Assembly: GCA_947373245.1 (NCBI GenBank)
Contig: CANBWY010000011.1
Span: forward strand, 1 to 46,649
DNA from: Comamonadaceae bacterium
Lineage (GTDB): Bacteria > Pseudomonadota > Gammaproteobacteria > Burkholderiales > Burkholderiaceae_C
DNA length: 46,649 nucleotides
Direction: 5' to 3'
Both the position numbers and the translations under genes were made by a program. Positions 8,915-17,193 of the stretch are shown here, one piece after another; positions within the stretch are counted from its first letter, which is position 1; each line of letters starts with the position of its first letter. Below the pieces are notes generated by a model that saw only the letters and a program-made list of their open reading frames with translations, made no database searches and was not told the DNA's origin.

Positions 8915-9550
8915 GGCATGCGGCCAAGCATGGCCTTGGGTATTGATCCAAGCGGTCTGCATGCCGGCGTTCAGGGCACCCATCACATCCGTCGTGGCAT
9001 CGTCCCCCACATGCAGCACAGCCTCGGCGGGTAGATTGAGTTGCGCCGCAGCCGCCTGAAAAATGCGTGTATCCGGCTTGGCCACGCCAAACATTCGCGC
9101 ACTGAGCGCGCCTTTGAAATAAGGGCCTGCTTCAGTCAGAAACACATCGGCATTGCCATTGGACAAGCCCACCAGCGGGTAACGCGCTGCCAACCGCGCA
9201 AGTGCGTGCTGCACGCCGTCATACAGCTTGACGTTTTGGCGCTCGGCAAAGAACACCTCAAAAGCGGCCTCCGCCAAATGCGGCGCCTCACCGGCACGCA
9301 ACAGACTTTCGCGAATCGCTTCACGCCTGAGAAAGCTCAAGTCATGCGCTTGGTCAGCGTGGCGCTGGTTGATCTCTGCGCGAATGGCGTGCTTTAGCGC
9401 AGGCTGGGCACACAAGAGCGCCGTTTGTGGCGCATGAAGCGTCAACCAATCTTGCAGCACCTGCTCGGCGCACGCGATGGTGGGCCAAACTGGCCATAAC
9501 GTGTCGTCAAGGTCTAGGGTAATGGCTTGGATTTTTGAAAGTTGGAGCAT
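8855..9550 (-). CDS. HAD-family phosphatase (class IA)
   Basis: A 231-residue haloacid-dehalogenase-type hydrolase. All four motifs are visible: LDLDDTL (nucleophile Asp13), GLSNGNAD with the motif II Ser, the motif III Lys in GVAKPDTRIF, and the Asp pair of HVGDDATTDVMGA. A helical cap follows motif I, as in phosphoglycolate/nucleotide phosphatases; the substrate cannot be read. The start at 9550 is chosen because the upstream in-frame extension would run 100 bases into hemH. It is convergent with hpnE (60-base overlap) and divergent from hemH with only 22 bases between start codons. Confidence 0.88.
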   Translation of the reverse strand: MLQLSKIQAITLDLDDTLWPVWPTIACAEQVLQDWLTLHAPQTALLCAQPALKHAIRAEINQRHADQAHDLSFLRREAIRESLLRAGEAPHLAEAAFEVFFAERQNVKLYDGVQHALARLAARYPLVGLSNGNADVFLTEAGPYFKGALSARMFGVAKPDTRIFQAAAAQLNLPAEAVLHVGDDATTDVMGALNAGMQTAWINTQGHAWPHASPQPLTVSHLAELCDHILT

Positions 9551-9572
9551 GGCTAGGCGAGAATACCCCATC

Positions 9573-10670
9573 ATGTTCAAACCCACCTTCAACCCCGAAC
9601 CGCCCTTCACCCACGGCCAAGCCCCACGCACTGCCGTGCTGCTGTGTAACTTGGGTACGCCCGATGCGCCCACCGCCAGCGCAGTGCGCCGCTACCTCGC
9701 TGAGTTTTTGGGCGACCACCGCGTGGTCGAGATCCCGCGCTTGGTCTGGCTGGCCATCCTGCACGGCATCATCTTGCGCGTGCGTCCCGCCAAGTCAGCG
9801 GCCAAGTACGCCACGATTTGGACAGATGAGGGCTCGCCCTTGAAGGTCTGGACCGACAAACAAGCACAGGCCCTGCAAAAGGTGTTCGACACGAGCGGCG
9901 AAGCCGTGGACGTGCGCTACGCCATGCGTTACGGCAATCCGTCGATGGGCAGTCAATTAGATGCCCTCAAAGCCGAAGGCGTCACCCGCGTGTTGGTGTT
10001 GCCCGCCTACCCTCAGTACTCCGGCACGACCACCGCGAGTGTGTTTGATGCGGTTTACCACTGGGGTTTACGCAGCCGCGTGTTACCTGAGTTGCGCTTC
10101 ATCAACCACTACCACGACCACCCCGCCTACATCCAAGCCTTGGCCGAACGCGTGCGCGCCCACTGGGCAGCCAACGGTCAAGCTGAGCGTTTGGTCATGA
10201 GCTTTCACGGCGTGCCAGAACGCACCTTGCATTTGGGCGACCCCTACCACTGCGAGTGCTACAAAACAGCGCGCTTGCTGGGCGAAGCATTGGGGCTCAA
10301 CAAATCGCAATACATGGTGACCTTCCAGTCGCGCTTTGGTAAGGCCAAATGGTTGGAGCCCTACACCGAGCCCACGCTCATTGCGCTGGCCCAACAAGGC
10401 ATCAAAAGCGTGGATTTGATTTGCCCCGGCTTTACCAGCGATTGCTTGGAAACCTTGGAAGAGATTTCACAAGAAGCACAAGAGGCTTATTTGCACGCAG
10501 GCGGCGAAGTGTTCCACTACATCCCTTGCTTGAATGACAGCCAGGCGTGGGTGCAAGCCATGTACGCACTCAGCAAAGAACATATGGTGGGATGGCCCAT
10601 GGCCTCAGCGGATGCAACGCAATTGGCCATTAGCCAACGCGAAGCGCTGGCACTGGGCGCTCAGCGCTGA
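9573..10670 (+). CDS. hemH: Ferrochelatase
   Basis: A 365-residue protein that inserts ferrous iron into protoporphyrin IX, the last step of haem synthesis, at the inner membrane. Family features seen: VLLCNLGTPDAPTASAVRRY near the N-terminus, the metal/catalytic His in MSFHGVPER, FQSRFGKAKWLEPYTEPTL, and ICPGFTSDCLETLEE near the C-terminus. The ATG at 9573 gives the common Burkholderiales N-terminus MFKPTFN. The promoter must lie in or beyond the 22-base gap to the divergent HAD gene, i.e. inside that coding region. Confidence 0.96.
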   Translation: MFKPTFNPEPPFTHGQAPRTAVLLCNLGTPDAPTASAVRRYLAEFLGDHRVVEIPRLVWLAILHGIILRVRPAKSAAKYATIWTDEGSPLKVWTDKQAQALQKVFDTSGEAVDVRYAMRYGNPSMGSQLDALKAEGVTRVLVLPAYPQYSGTTTASVFDAVYHWGLRSRVLPELRFINHYHDHPAYIQALAERVRAHWAANGQAERLVMSFHGVPERTLHLGDPYHCECYKTARLLGEALGLNKSQYMVTFQSRFGKAKWLEPYTEPTLIALAQQGIKSVDLICPGFTSDCLETLEEISQEAQEAYLHAGGEVFHYIPCLNDSQAWVQAMYALSKEHMVGWPMASADATQLAISQREALALGAQR

Positions 10671-10681
10671 GAAACAGGGAT

Positions 10682-11275
10682 TTAAGGCGTGTGGCTTGCA
10701 GGGGCCGCAGTCACAGCCGGGGGCTGGGCTTCGCTGGCGGCATCCTCTGCATCAGCTGGCACAACTTGCAGGGGGGGCGCAGGCTCTTCTGCGGGTTCAT
10801 CTTTCGGTTGCAGATAGGCCGCCAGCCCCAAAGCGCTGAATAACAAGGCCGCAATGAGCCACAACGATGCTTTGGATTTTGTCTCTTGGGTCGTCGCAAC
10901 ACCGCTGCTGGGCACGTCGATGCTGGCGACAGCTGGCGCGACTGGCACAAGGGCTTCCACGATTGGCTCGGATTCGACAAGGGCTGCGGCGTTGTCCGCC
11001 ATGCCATCCTCCGGTCCCTCCAACGCTTGGGACTGCTCAGGCTGCGGTGGAACCAGCACCTCATTGGCCGACAAGCCCAGCAGCGCACCCACTTTTTTGG
11101 CGGCTGTGATTTTCACGGCTTCGCCGTAAAAGGCACTCATGCCGCCCTCTTCTAACTGTTGAATTTGTCTGGTGGACAGGCAAGCTTGGCCCGCCATGTC
11201 ATTCAAACTCAAACCACGGGCTTCACGGCGTAAACGCAGCAACGCACCGTTGATGAAGCTGACTTCTTGACTCAT
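10682..11275 (-). CDS. RodZ-like helix-turn-helix membrane protein
   Basis: A 197-residue protein with an N-terminal HTH domain of the RodZ/HTH_25 kind (residues about 8-75, LRREARGLSLNDMAGQACLS), an acidic linker, one transmembrane helix (about 137-155) and a short Pro/Ala/Glu-rich periplasmic tail. RodZ couples MreB to the envelope; this version lacks the beta-rich periplasmic domain of full RodZ. It is the last gene of an apparent operon with two bactofilins and an M23 peptidase, supporting a role in cell shape or polar organisation. No clear ribosome site precedes the ATG. A classical membrane-tethered transcription regulator is the alternative. Confidence 0.75.
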   Translation of the reverse strand: MSQEVSFINGALLRLRREARGLSLNDMAGQACLSTRQIQQLEEGGMSAFYGEAVKITAAKKVGALLGLSANEVLVPPQPEQSQALEGPEDGMADNAAALVESEPIVEALVPVAPAVASIDVPSSGVATTQETKSKASLWLIAALLFSALGLAAYLQPKDEPAEEPAPPLQVVPADAEDAASEAQPPAVTAAPASHTP

Positions 11276-11308
11276 AAAAAAGTGATGCTTGGCTGTTGTG
11301 CGACTGAA

Positions 11309-11794
11309 TTACTTCACCAACAACAGTTCACCCTTGATGGACGCACCCTTTTGTACCGACAAGGTTTGATACACCACATGGCCGTCTACAGAAGCCGAAG
11401 ACGTCACGATCAACTCATTGCAAGTGGCAGTGCCTGAGAACTTACCTTTGATGTGCAAACTGTTGCAAGTCACCACACCTTCAACCTGGCCACGGGCGCC
11501 AATGGTCAACTCATCCACTTGGATTTGGCCATTCAACGCCCCTTCCACATGAATCGCGCCTTTGGCAGCAATCTCACCGCGAAACGAAAAGCCCTCACTC
11601 AAGATGGAAGGCTTGGAAGCTGTCGTAGAGATCATGTCCATCATGCTATTTCGTTGGGTTGGAGCAGGCGCCGACATGGCGACTGCGGGGGGTGGCGTCA
11701 CAACCTCAGCAACCGACTCAACTTGAGTCTCCTCATCGACAGAGGCGACGTCTTGCGAGGGATTAATGTTGTTGGTTTTGGATTTGTTGAACAT
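11309..11794 (-). CDS. Bactofilin (polymer-forming cytoskeletal protein), second copy
   Basis: A 161-residue protein with a disordered, acidic, Thr/Pro-rich N-terminus (1-70) followed by a bactofilin beta-helix of repeating short strands (FSFRGEIAAKGAIHVEGALNG and GARGQVEGVVTCNSL rungs). Bactofilins polymerise without nucleotide and act as membrane-associated scaffolds for cell-wall enzymes. The start MFNKSK at 11794 lies inside the 3' end of the M23 peptidase gene, a 32-base overlap, implying translational coupling. Cysteines in the rungs (TCNSL, TCNEL) are unusual compared with the first copy. Confidence 0.87.
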   Translation of the reverse strand: MFNKSKTNNINPSQDVASVDEETQVESVAEVVTPPPAVAMSAPAPTQRNSMMDMISTTASKPSILSEGFSFRGEIAAKGAIHVEGALNGQIQVDELTIGARGQVEGVVTCNSLHIKGKFSGTATCNELIVTSSASVDGHVVYQTLSVQKGASIKGELLLVK

Positions 11795-12803
11795 ACTGTG
11801 CCGTCCGTATAACTTTTTGTGGGTTGACTGGGTATCCACCAATCAGAATTTCCAAATGCAGGTGCTTGCCTGTTGACGAAGAACCCGTGCTGCCAATGTT
11901 GCCCAACACAGATTCGTAAGTGACTTTGTCGCCCAACTTCACCTCGATGTTGGCCAAATGCGCGTAGAGCGACTCCACGCCGTTCGTGTGCCTGACCACC
12001 ACCATGTTGCCATATTGGGTGTGAAACTGCGTCAACACAACCACGCCTGGCTTGACGGGGTGAACCTTTTCATCGCCGGTCTGACTCAGCAAGTCCAAAC
12101 CCGTGTGAAAGTGGGGTTGGCCCGTGATGGGATGCCGACGCACACCAAAGTCAGAGGTCACGCTGTAATTGGGAACGGGCATGACGCTGGGCAAAGCGTA
12201 CAACACCTCGCGCAAGCCACGGTTGGTGGACAACTCGTCCGCCACTTTGCCGCGCAGCAAGGGGTTGTTTTTCACGTCATCTTCTAAATTGAAACCACCA
12301 TTCGCAGCGTTTTGCTGAATGATTTTGACAATCTTCTCGGTCAACCCAGAGGTTTCGAGTTGTGACTTCATGGTCACGTTTTCTTGAGACACCGCCACCA
12401 TTGAAGTGTCGACGAAGCGACGAATGCTCATGTCTCGGTCACGAATCGTTTGAGCCAAAGAAACCATTTGCTCATCGTTCAAGCTCAAGCTGTCGCCACC
12501 TTCGGCATCCGAGGCGCTGCTGAGCAGGGCACGGTACACCTCTTCGTGCGAGCGCTCCAACTTGGCACGACTCACCATCAGGCCAATGCTGGTTGCCAGC
12601 AAGATACCAATGGCCACCAACATCGCCCCTGTGGCCAAAATGCCGCCGCGCACCAAAATACGTTGCACGCGCCCCGTGACGTTGAGGTAGTGAAGATCGC
12701 CGTTTTGCTCCAAGATAATGCGCGCGTCTTCATACTGGCGTGTCCAGCCACCAGACACGAGTCCGGGCAACAAACGCAGAGTGGTAGCGAGGCGACGCAA
12801 CAT
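11763..12803 (-). CDS. Membrane-anchored M23 (LytM-type) peptidoglycan endopeptidase
   Basis: A 346-residue protein with a short cytoplasmic N-terminus, one transmembrane helix (about 53-77), a helical region (about 80-190) and a C-terminal M23 domain. Zinc and catalytic residues are present: His233/Asp237 in HTGLD, His282 in YAHL and His314/His316 in GKHLHLE, so it should be active on peptide cross-links in the periplasm. The ATG at 12803 follows the upstream bactofilin stop by 13 bases; an in-frame start at 12863 would overlap that gene. The placement between two bactofilin genes matches bactofilin-M23 shape modules known in Helicobacter and Hyphomonas. Confidence 0.85.
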   Translation of the reverse strand: MLRRLATTLRLLPGLVSGGWTRQYEDARIILEQNGDLHYLNVTGRVQRILVRGGILATGAMLVAIGILLATSIGLMVSRAKLERSHEEVYRALLSSASDAEGGDSLSLNDEQMVSLAQTIRDRDMSIRRFVDTSMVAVSQENVTMKSQLETSGLTEKIVKIIQQNAANGGFNLEDDVKNNPLLRGKVADELSTNRGLREVLYALPSVMPVPNYSVTSDFGVRRHPITGQPHFHTGLDLLSQTGDEKVHPVKPGVVVLTQFHTQYGNMVVVRHTNGVESLYAHLANIEVKLGDKVTYESVLGNIGSTGSSSTGKHLHLEILIGGYPVNPQKVIRTAQYVQQIQNQQH

Positions 12804-12816
12804 CAAACGCAATGCA

Positions 12817-13188
12817 TTAAGCGACCGCGGCGCCACCCACCTTGATGGCAGGGCCGTTTGCATCTTGGCTCAAAGTACCTTCAATTTCGCCGCCCTTTTC
12901 AATCTCAATTTCTGAGTATTGAACCTTGCCAGCGATCTTGCCCGTGGAACGAACAATCAAGCTCTTCTCGGAAATGATGATGTTGTGGAGCTGACCACGC
13001 ACATCGATCACCTTGGCAGAAACACGGCCTGTGATCTTGCCTGTTGGGCCGATCAACACTTCTTCTGCGGTTAAATCGCCTTCAATGACGCCATTAATGA
13101 TGGCTTTAGATGGGACAGTGAAGGTGCCTTTGACGATAACACCGTCACCGATAACAACACTCTCGAGCGAATCTGATTGATTAGACAT
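12817..13188 (-). CDS. Bactofilin (polymer-forming cytoskeletal protein), first copy
   Basis: A 123-residue protein that is almost entirely bactofilin beta-helix (VIGDGVIVKGTFTVPSKAII through IEIEKGGEIEGTLS) with short tails. It begins the four-gene shape operon. The ATG at 13188 has a strong GAAGGAG ribosome site 6 bases upstream, which decides against the in-frame upstream start at 13215. Upstream lies a 267-base AT-rich gap (13189-13455) shared with divergent aroE; the candidate -10 TAAAAT of this operon sits about 30 bases before the start. It probably recruits the adjacent M23 enzyme to a defined envelope site. Confidence 0.9.
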   Translation of the reverse strand: MSNQSDSLESVVIGDGVIVKGTFTVPSKAIINGVIEGDLTAEEVLIGPTGKITGRVSAKVIDVRGQLHNIIISEKSLIVRSTGKIAGKVQYSEIEIEKGGEIEGTLSQDANGPAIKVGGAAVA

Positions 13189-13455
13189 AGGGACTCCTTC
13201 ACGTAATTTTATCAATCAAAACACCAGAAACCACATTTATGTAAATTTATTATTCTTAATTTACGGGTAAAAGTTCATTCATTGCAAGCACTTAGCGTAA
13301 TTTTTGAATGTGCCGCATAACCCATATTAGCTTTTTAAAAGTTATAAGCACCACGCCTAAGGGCTAACACTTACCCAAGCCCCTCGATCACTCGGATCGA
13401 AGCAGGCATCTGCTGTGTATTGGCTACCATTGCACTTCTAATTTCCTCACTCACC

Positions 13456-14292
13456 ATGCACAACACCTTCATCATGGCGGGCGTGATGGGATGGCCTGTG
13501 GCCCACTCCCGCTCCCCCCTCATTCATAACCATTGGATTCAGCAGCACAAGTGCAAGGGGGCTTATGGCTTGTTTCCCGTTGAACCCGGCCATCTCGATG
13601 CGGCCATTCAAGGGATTAGGGCATTGGGGCTGGCTGGCTGCAACATCACCATTCCGCACAAAGTTGACGCCATGAAATACATGGACTGGGTGGACCCCAT
13701 GGCACTGCGCATCGGTGCAATCAACACCATCGTGCGACAAACTGACGGCGCATTGCATGGGTTCAACAACGACGGTTTTGGCTATCTACAGAGTTTGCAA
13801 GAAGCACAACCCAATTGGCGAGCCGAGACAGGCCCCGTCGCCGTCTTGGGCGCAGGTGGGGCATCACGTGCCATCGTGGTGAGCTTGATAGAAAGCGGCG
13901 CGACCGAGATTCGTCTACTGAACCGCACACGCAGCAAAGCGGATGCCTTGGTACAAGAGTTTGGTGCACCCGTCACTGCATTTGATTGGTCCCAACGGCA
14001 CGAGGCCTTGGCCGGTGTCGCCCTGCTCGTCAACACAACCAGCCTAGGCATGCACGGTCAGCCGGGACTGGACATTGACTTAGCACAATTACCCGAAACC
14101 GCCTTGGTTTCGGACGCCATCTACGTTCCCCTTGAAACACCGTTGTTGCAAGCTGCGCGTTTGCGTGGCAATACAACGGTCAATGGGCTAGGCATGCTCT
14201 TGCATCAAGCGCGCCCCGCCTTCAAAGCCTGGTTCGGCGTGATGCCCGAAGTTTCAACCGAGTTACGCCAAACCATCGTGGCAAGCCTCTGA
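13456..14292 (+). CDS. aroE: Shikimate dehydrogenase
   Basis: A 278-residue NADP-dependent enzyme of aromatic amino acid synthesis, reducing 3-dehydroshikimate. It shows the substrate motif MGWPVAHSRSPLIHN, the catalytic Lys69 in NITIPHK, Asp106 in FNNDGFGYL and the nucleotide loop VLGAGGASRA. The usual NTDxxG has Asn instead of Thr at position 105. The opening AGVMGWPVAHSRSPLIHNHW resembles alphaproteobacterial AroE more than the enterobacterial type, so it may be a paralogue or acquired variant. The ATG at 13456 matches family length. It is transcribed divergently from the bactofilin operon. Confidence 0.88.
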   Translation: MHNTFIMAGVMGWPVAHSRSPLIHNHWIQQHKCKGAYGLFPVEPGHLDAAIQGIRALGLAGCNITIPHKVDAMKYMDWVDPMALRIGAINTIVRQTDGALHGFNNDGFGYLQSLQEAQPNWRAETGPVAVLGAGGASRAIVVSLIESGATEIRLLNRTRSKADALVQEFGAPVTAFDWSQRHEALAGVALLVNTTSLGMHGQPGLDIDLAQLPETALVSDAIYVPLETPLLQAARLRGNTTVNGLGMLLHQARPAFKAWFGVMPEVSTELRQTIVASL

Positions 14293-14296
14293 CGAA

Positions 14297-15679
14297 TTAA
14301 CACGTCACGCCATCGCCTGCGCCCGCGCCCACGGATGACATGGACGCTTTTGTCAACAGCCGTTCTTTTAAGAACGCTTCAAAGTCACAAGCCGAGAGTG
14401 CGTGCTGAAAATAAGCGCCTTGGCCCAAGACGCAGCCCATGCGCGCAAGCGCCGTATGCTGCTCGCCACATTCAACACCATCTGCCATGACTTGCACATC
14501 GTGTGACAACGCTTTGTCGCTGATGGTTTGAATCAACTGATGCAGCTGCTCATCGTGGCCCACGCGCTTGATCAACTTCGGGTCAAGCTTGATTTGGCTC
14601 ACCGGCAACGCTGCCAACACATCGAGTGAGCCTGGCAACAAACCAAAGCCTTGGACCGTGACGCTAAAGCCTTGCCCTGTCAAGGCACGCACCCGCGTCA
14701 GTGTTGGCAAGGATGGGGGCGACACCACCGACTCATGCACCACCAAAGCCAACATTCGGTGCGGGTATTGCGTTTGGTCACAGATCGCACGAATTTTTTG
14801 AGCGAACGACGCATCCTTGAACTGGGCTGCGTTGATGTCGAGCGTCAAAATCAAGGGACCATATTGCGCCTGCCAACGCGATGCTTGGGCGCATGCCGTG
14901 GTCAGCAACCAGTCGTCAAATGGCAGACAAATGCCACTTTTCTCGGCCAAATTCACAAAAGCTGAAGGCGACACATGCACCGTCTGCCCCGAAGGCTGTT
15001 GCCAGCAAACCATGACGGCCATCCCAAACACACCGCCATCTTTGAACCGCTGGATGGGTTGGTAGTCCAAGCTAATGCCAGCATCACGCATCTCGGCAGC
15101 TAGGGCTTGTTGGGCATCGAAAGGACGTCCGCCTTGCCCCGAACCGCCACCTTTTGAAATCTGTTCATAACCCAGACGAAAGCGCTGCTGCTTCATGACG
15201 ACGTACAGCACACTTGGCACCATCAGCAAAACGCCCAACCACGTGATGATGCGCAGATAAATAGGCCACAAATTGACTGCAATGTGCAAATTGGCAATCA
15301 CCATGCTGTCAAACGTAATGGGTACCATCAGACGCACTTGGTTGGGGTCGTCCTGCGCAAATGCCAATTCAAAACGCTGTGCAGCCGGCACAAACGAGGG
15401 CCCCACTTTGGCATAACTGACCAAGGATGAACCTTCTGCGCTGATGAGCTCCGCCGAAGCAACCCCCGGGTAATTCCCCAACGCCTTGACCAAGGCTTGC
15501 GCGTTCTGGGTATCGTTCACCAACAAAACAGGCAACAGGCTTTGCGCCACCGACTGGGCCAAGACTTGCTGGTCTTGAATCACCAAATGACGCACCGCCT
15601 GAAAGGCGAGCACAGTCACCACAAGCAACGCACCCACAACAGCAGGCACAGCCGCCAATTTCGTTAGTTTTTTATTCAT
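14297..15679 (-). CDS. Membrane receptor with degenerate EAL domain
   Basis: A 460-residue protein with a first transmembrane helix (about 10-30), a periplasmic sensory segment (about 31-135), a second helix (about 143-162) and a C-terminal EAL-type domain (about 200-445). The fold landmarks are present: LDYQPIQ, LTLDINAAQF, IKLD and MADGVECGEQ. However, the signature EAL is MAV (220-222), the metal-binding DDFG motif is QGFG (343-346) and the late Glu is Asp (400). Catalysis of cyclic-di-GMP hydrolysis is therefore unlikely, and a LapD-like binding or protein-interaction role is more plausible. It is convergent with aroE with 4 bases between stops. Confidence 0.82.
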   Translation of the reverse strand: MNKKLTKLAAVPAVVGALLVVTVLAFQAVRHLVIQDQQVLAQSVAQSLLPVLLVNDTQNAQALVKALGNYPGVASAELISAEGSSLVSYAKVGPSFVPAAQRFELAFAQDDPNQVRLMVPITFDSMVIANLHIAVNLWPIYLRIITWLGVLLMVPSVLYVVMKQQRFRLGYEQISKGGGSGQGGRPFDAQQALAAEMRDAGISLDYQPIQRFKDGGVFGMAVMVCWQQPSGQTVHVSPSAFVNLAEKSGICLPFDDWLLTTACAQASRWQAQYGPLILTLDINAAQFKDASFAQKIRAICDQTQYPHRMLALVVHESVVSPPSLPTLTRVRALTGQGFSVTVQGFGLLPGSLDVLAALPVSQIKLDPKLIKRVGHDEQLHQLIQTISDKALSHDVQVMADGVECGEQHTALARMGCVLGQGAYFQHALSACDFEAFLKERLLTKASMSSVGAGAGDGVTC

Positions 15680-15836
15680 AAACGCGCCCCATCCATTGAT
15701 TTCAGAAGGCTCTGAAAATCAATTTATTAAAACATTGGTAAACCTTCTGAAGCAACAATGATTCAAAAGAATACCTAATTCTACATTAGAAAGCGATTAT
15801 TTACGAAAATTGATAATCAATACACTGATTTCAGGC

Positions 15837-16940
15837 TTAAAGAGGCGAGGTAGATGTCATCACCAAGCCTCGGGCCACGCAGTCTGGGCATCTATAGCTC
15901 ACATTCACGGGACGCGAGTACTTGGATAGTTCACGTAAAAATTCTGCGGGACTCATGTTTGAACGCTGCGACAGCACGAGCGAAACGAATCCAGAAACCA
16001 AGGGCGCTGCGTAGCTGGTCCCCACCCCTCGGGCTGCCGCAATGTGCTTCTCATTGCCCATCAAGTTGACATCAAAAGACGCCACTTTGAGCTTGTTGTC
16101 ATGCCAAGGTGAATTCCCGCTCAAATCCTTGCCGCCCCCAGGCGCATAAATCACCGTGCGGGCATCCAGTGCGCTATACGCTTCAATGTTGTTTTCGGCA
16201 TCCACCGCCCCCACCGAAATAACCCCTTCACAATTGGCCGGTTCAGTCAACTTTGCGCCATAGGTATTGCCCACGGCCGCCACCACGAAGATGCTTCGTG
16301 TCGCCAAGCGGTCCACCACGCGCTGCAAATCTGGGCCACACGCACGCTGGCCACCCGAAAAACTCAAGTTAATCACGCGCGCTGGGTGCAGGTTGATGGG
16401 CAAGCCCGACACAGGAAAACCGCCAGCCCAAGTCATGGCATCCAACAAATCCGCACGGGTCGTTGGGCAAGCACCGAACAAACGGATGGGCAAAATCTTG
16501 GCGCTGGGGTTCACACCGAGAACGCCCGCTTGGCCATTTCCAGCAATCAAACTGGCCACTTCTGTGCCATGCGTGCGGGATGCAGCCGAGGCCACATGCG
16601 CGCCACAGGTCGCATCACGTGTATCGGGCGAGGCATCGGCAGATCGCCCACCCCGCCCATTCGCCAGCGACGACGACATGTCGTAGCCGGGCAGCAAACG
16701 CCCTTCCAAACTGGGATGTCCCGCCACAACCCCACTGTCGATCACAGCCACCACCACCTCATAAGGGCCAGGCTTCACACTTGCCGTGTTGATGGCCGAA
16801 GGCGCCACCGCTGCCGAAGGGCTCAAAGAACCCAAATGCCAAGGCAGCTCTTGCGCGTTCGCCACAAAAGATGCCATCGCCCAAACGATGACAGAAAAAA
16901 ACGCACGATCCAAACGCGAAAACACAAACACTGAAACCAA
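15837..16940 (-). CDS. Exported subtilisin-like serine protease (S8)
   Basis: A 367-residue protein with a signal peptide (cleavage likely after VANA, residue 29) and a single S8 catalytic domain. The triad is complete: Asp68 in VIDSG, His124 in RTHGTEVAS, Ser309 in GTSYAAP, with the oxyanion Asn225 in AAVGN. Six cysteines lie in the mature part (112, 158, 201, 237 and a CPDC pair near the C-terminus), allowing disulfides in the periplasm or outside. There is no long pro-domain or autotransporter barrel, so it is probably a compact secreted protease. Upstream is a 253-base gap, and the 156-base gap downstream to the EAL gene shows only AT-rich sequence. Confidence 0.88.
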   Translation of the reverse strand: MVSVFVFSRLDRAFFSVIVWAMASFVANAQELPWHLGSLSPSAAVAPSAINTASVKPGPYEVVVAVIDSGVVAGHPSLEGRLLPGYDMSSSLANGRGGRSADASPDTRDATCGAHVASAASRTHGTEVASLIAGNGQAGVLGVNPSAKILPIRLFGACPTTRADLLDAMTWAGGFPVSGLPINLHPARVINLSFSGGQRACGPDLQRVVDRLATRSIFVVAAVGNTYGAKLTEPANCEGVISVGAVDAENNIEAYSALDARTVIYAPGGGKDLSGNSPWHDNKLKVASFDVNLMGNEKHIAAARGVGTSYAAPLVSGFVSLVLSQRSNMSPAEFLRELSKYSRPVNVSYRCPDCVARGLVMTSTSPL

Positions 16941-17096
16941 CCTGATCCAAACATAACAAGCAAAATTGCTTTTGTTTGTTTGATGTTAGTTTTGATGTTT
17001 TAAATGATCAATTCGCTATAAATTGTTAATTCATGGGTCGCTTGTTTACATTCAGCACATGAGAGACTGCCATATGAGCCGTTTAGAACTCTAATT

Positions 17097-17134
17097 GTCA
17101 CTTTTTTAAAACTGCCACTTAAAAAAATAGTGAC
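17097..17134. terminator. AT-rich inverted repeat, possible bidirectional terminator
   Basis: GTCACTtttttaa (17097-17109) is inversely repeated by TTAAAAAAATAGTGAC (17119-17134) around a nine-base loop. The stem is closed by GTCAC/GTGAC and ends in A/T runs, so each strand has a T-run in one arm. It lies between the stop of the symporter gene and the subtilase start and could end the long operon upstream. The rest of the 16941-17193 gap shows no gene. Confidence 0.4.
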
Positions 17135-17193
17135 TGCTTAAAAGACCAGGTAGATCAGTGGGCGCTTCAACACCATCGCCTAACTTGCCCGCA

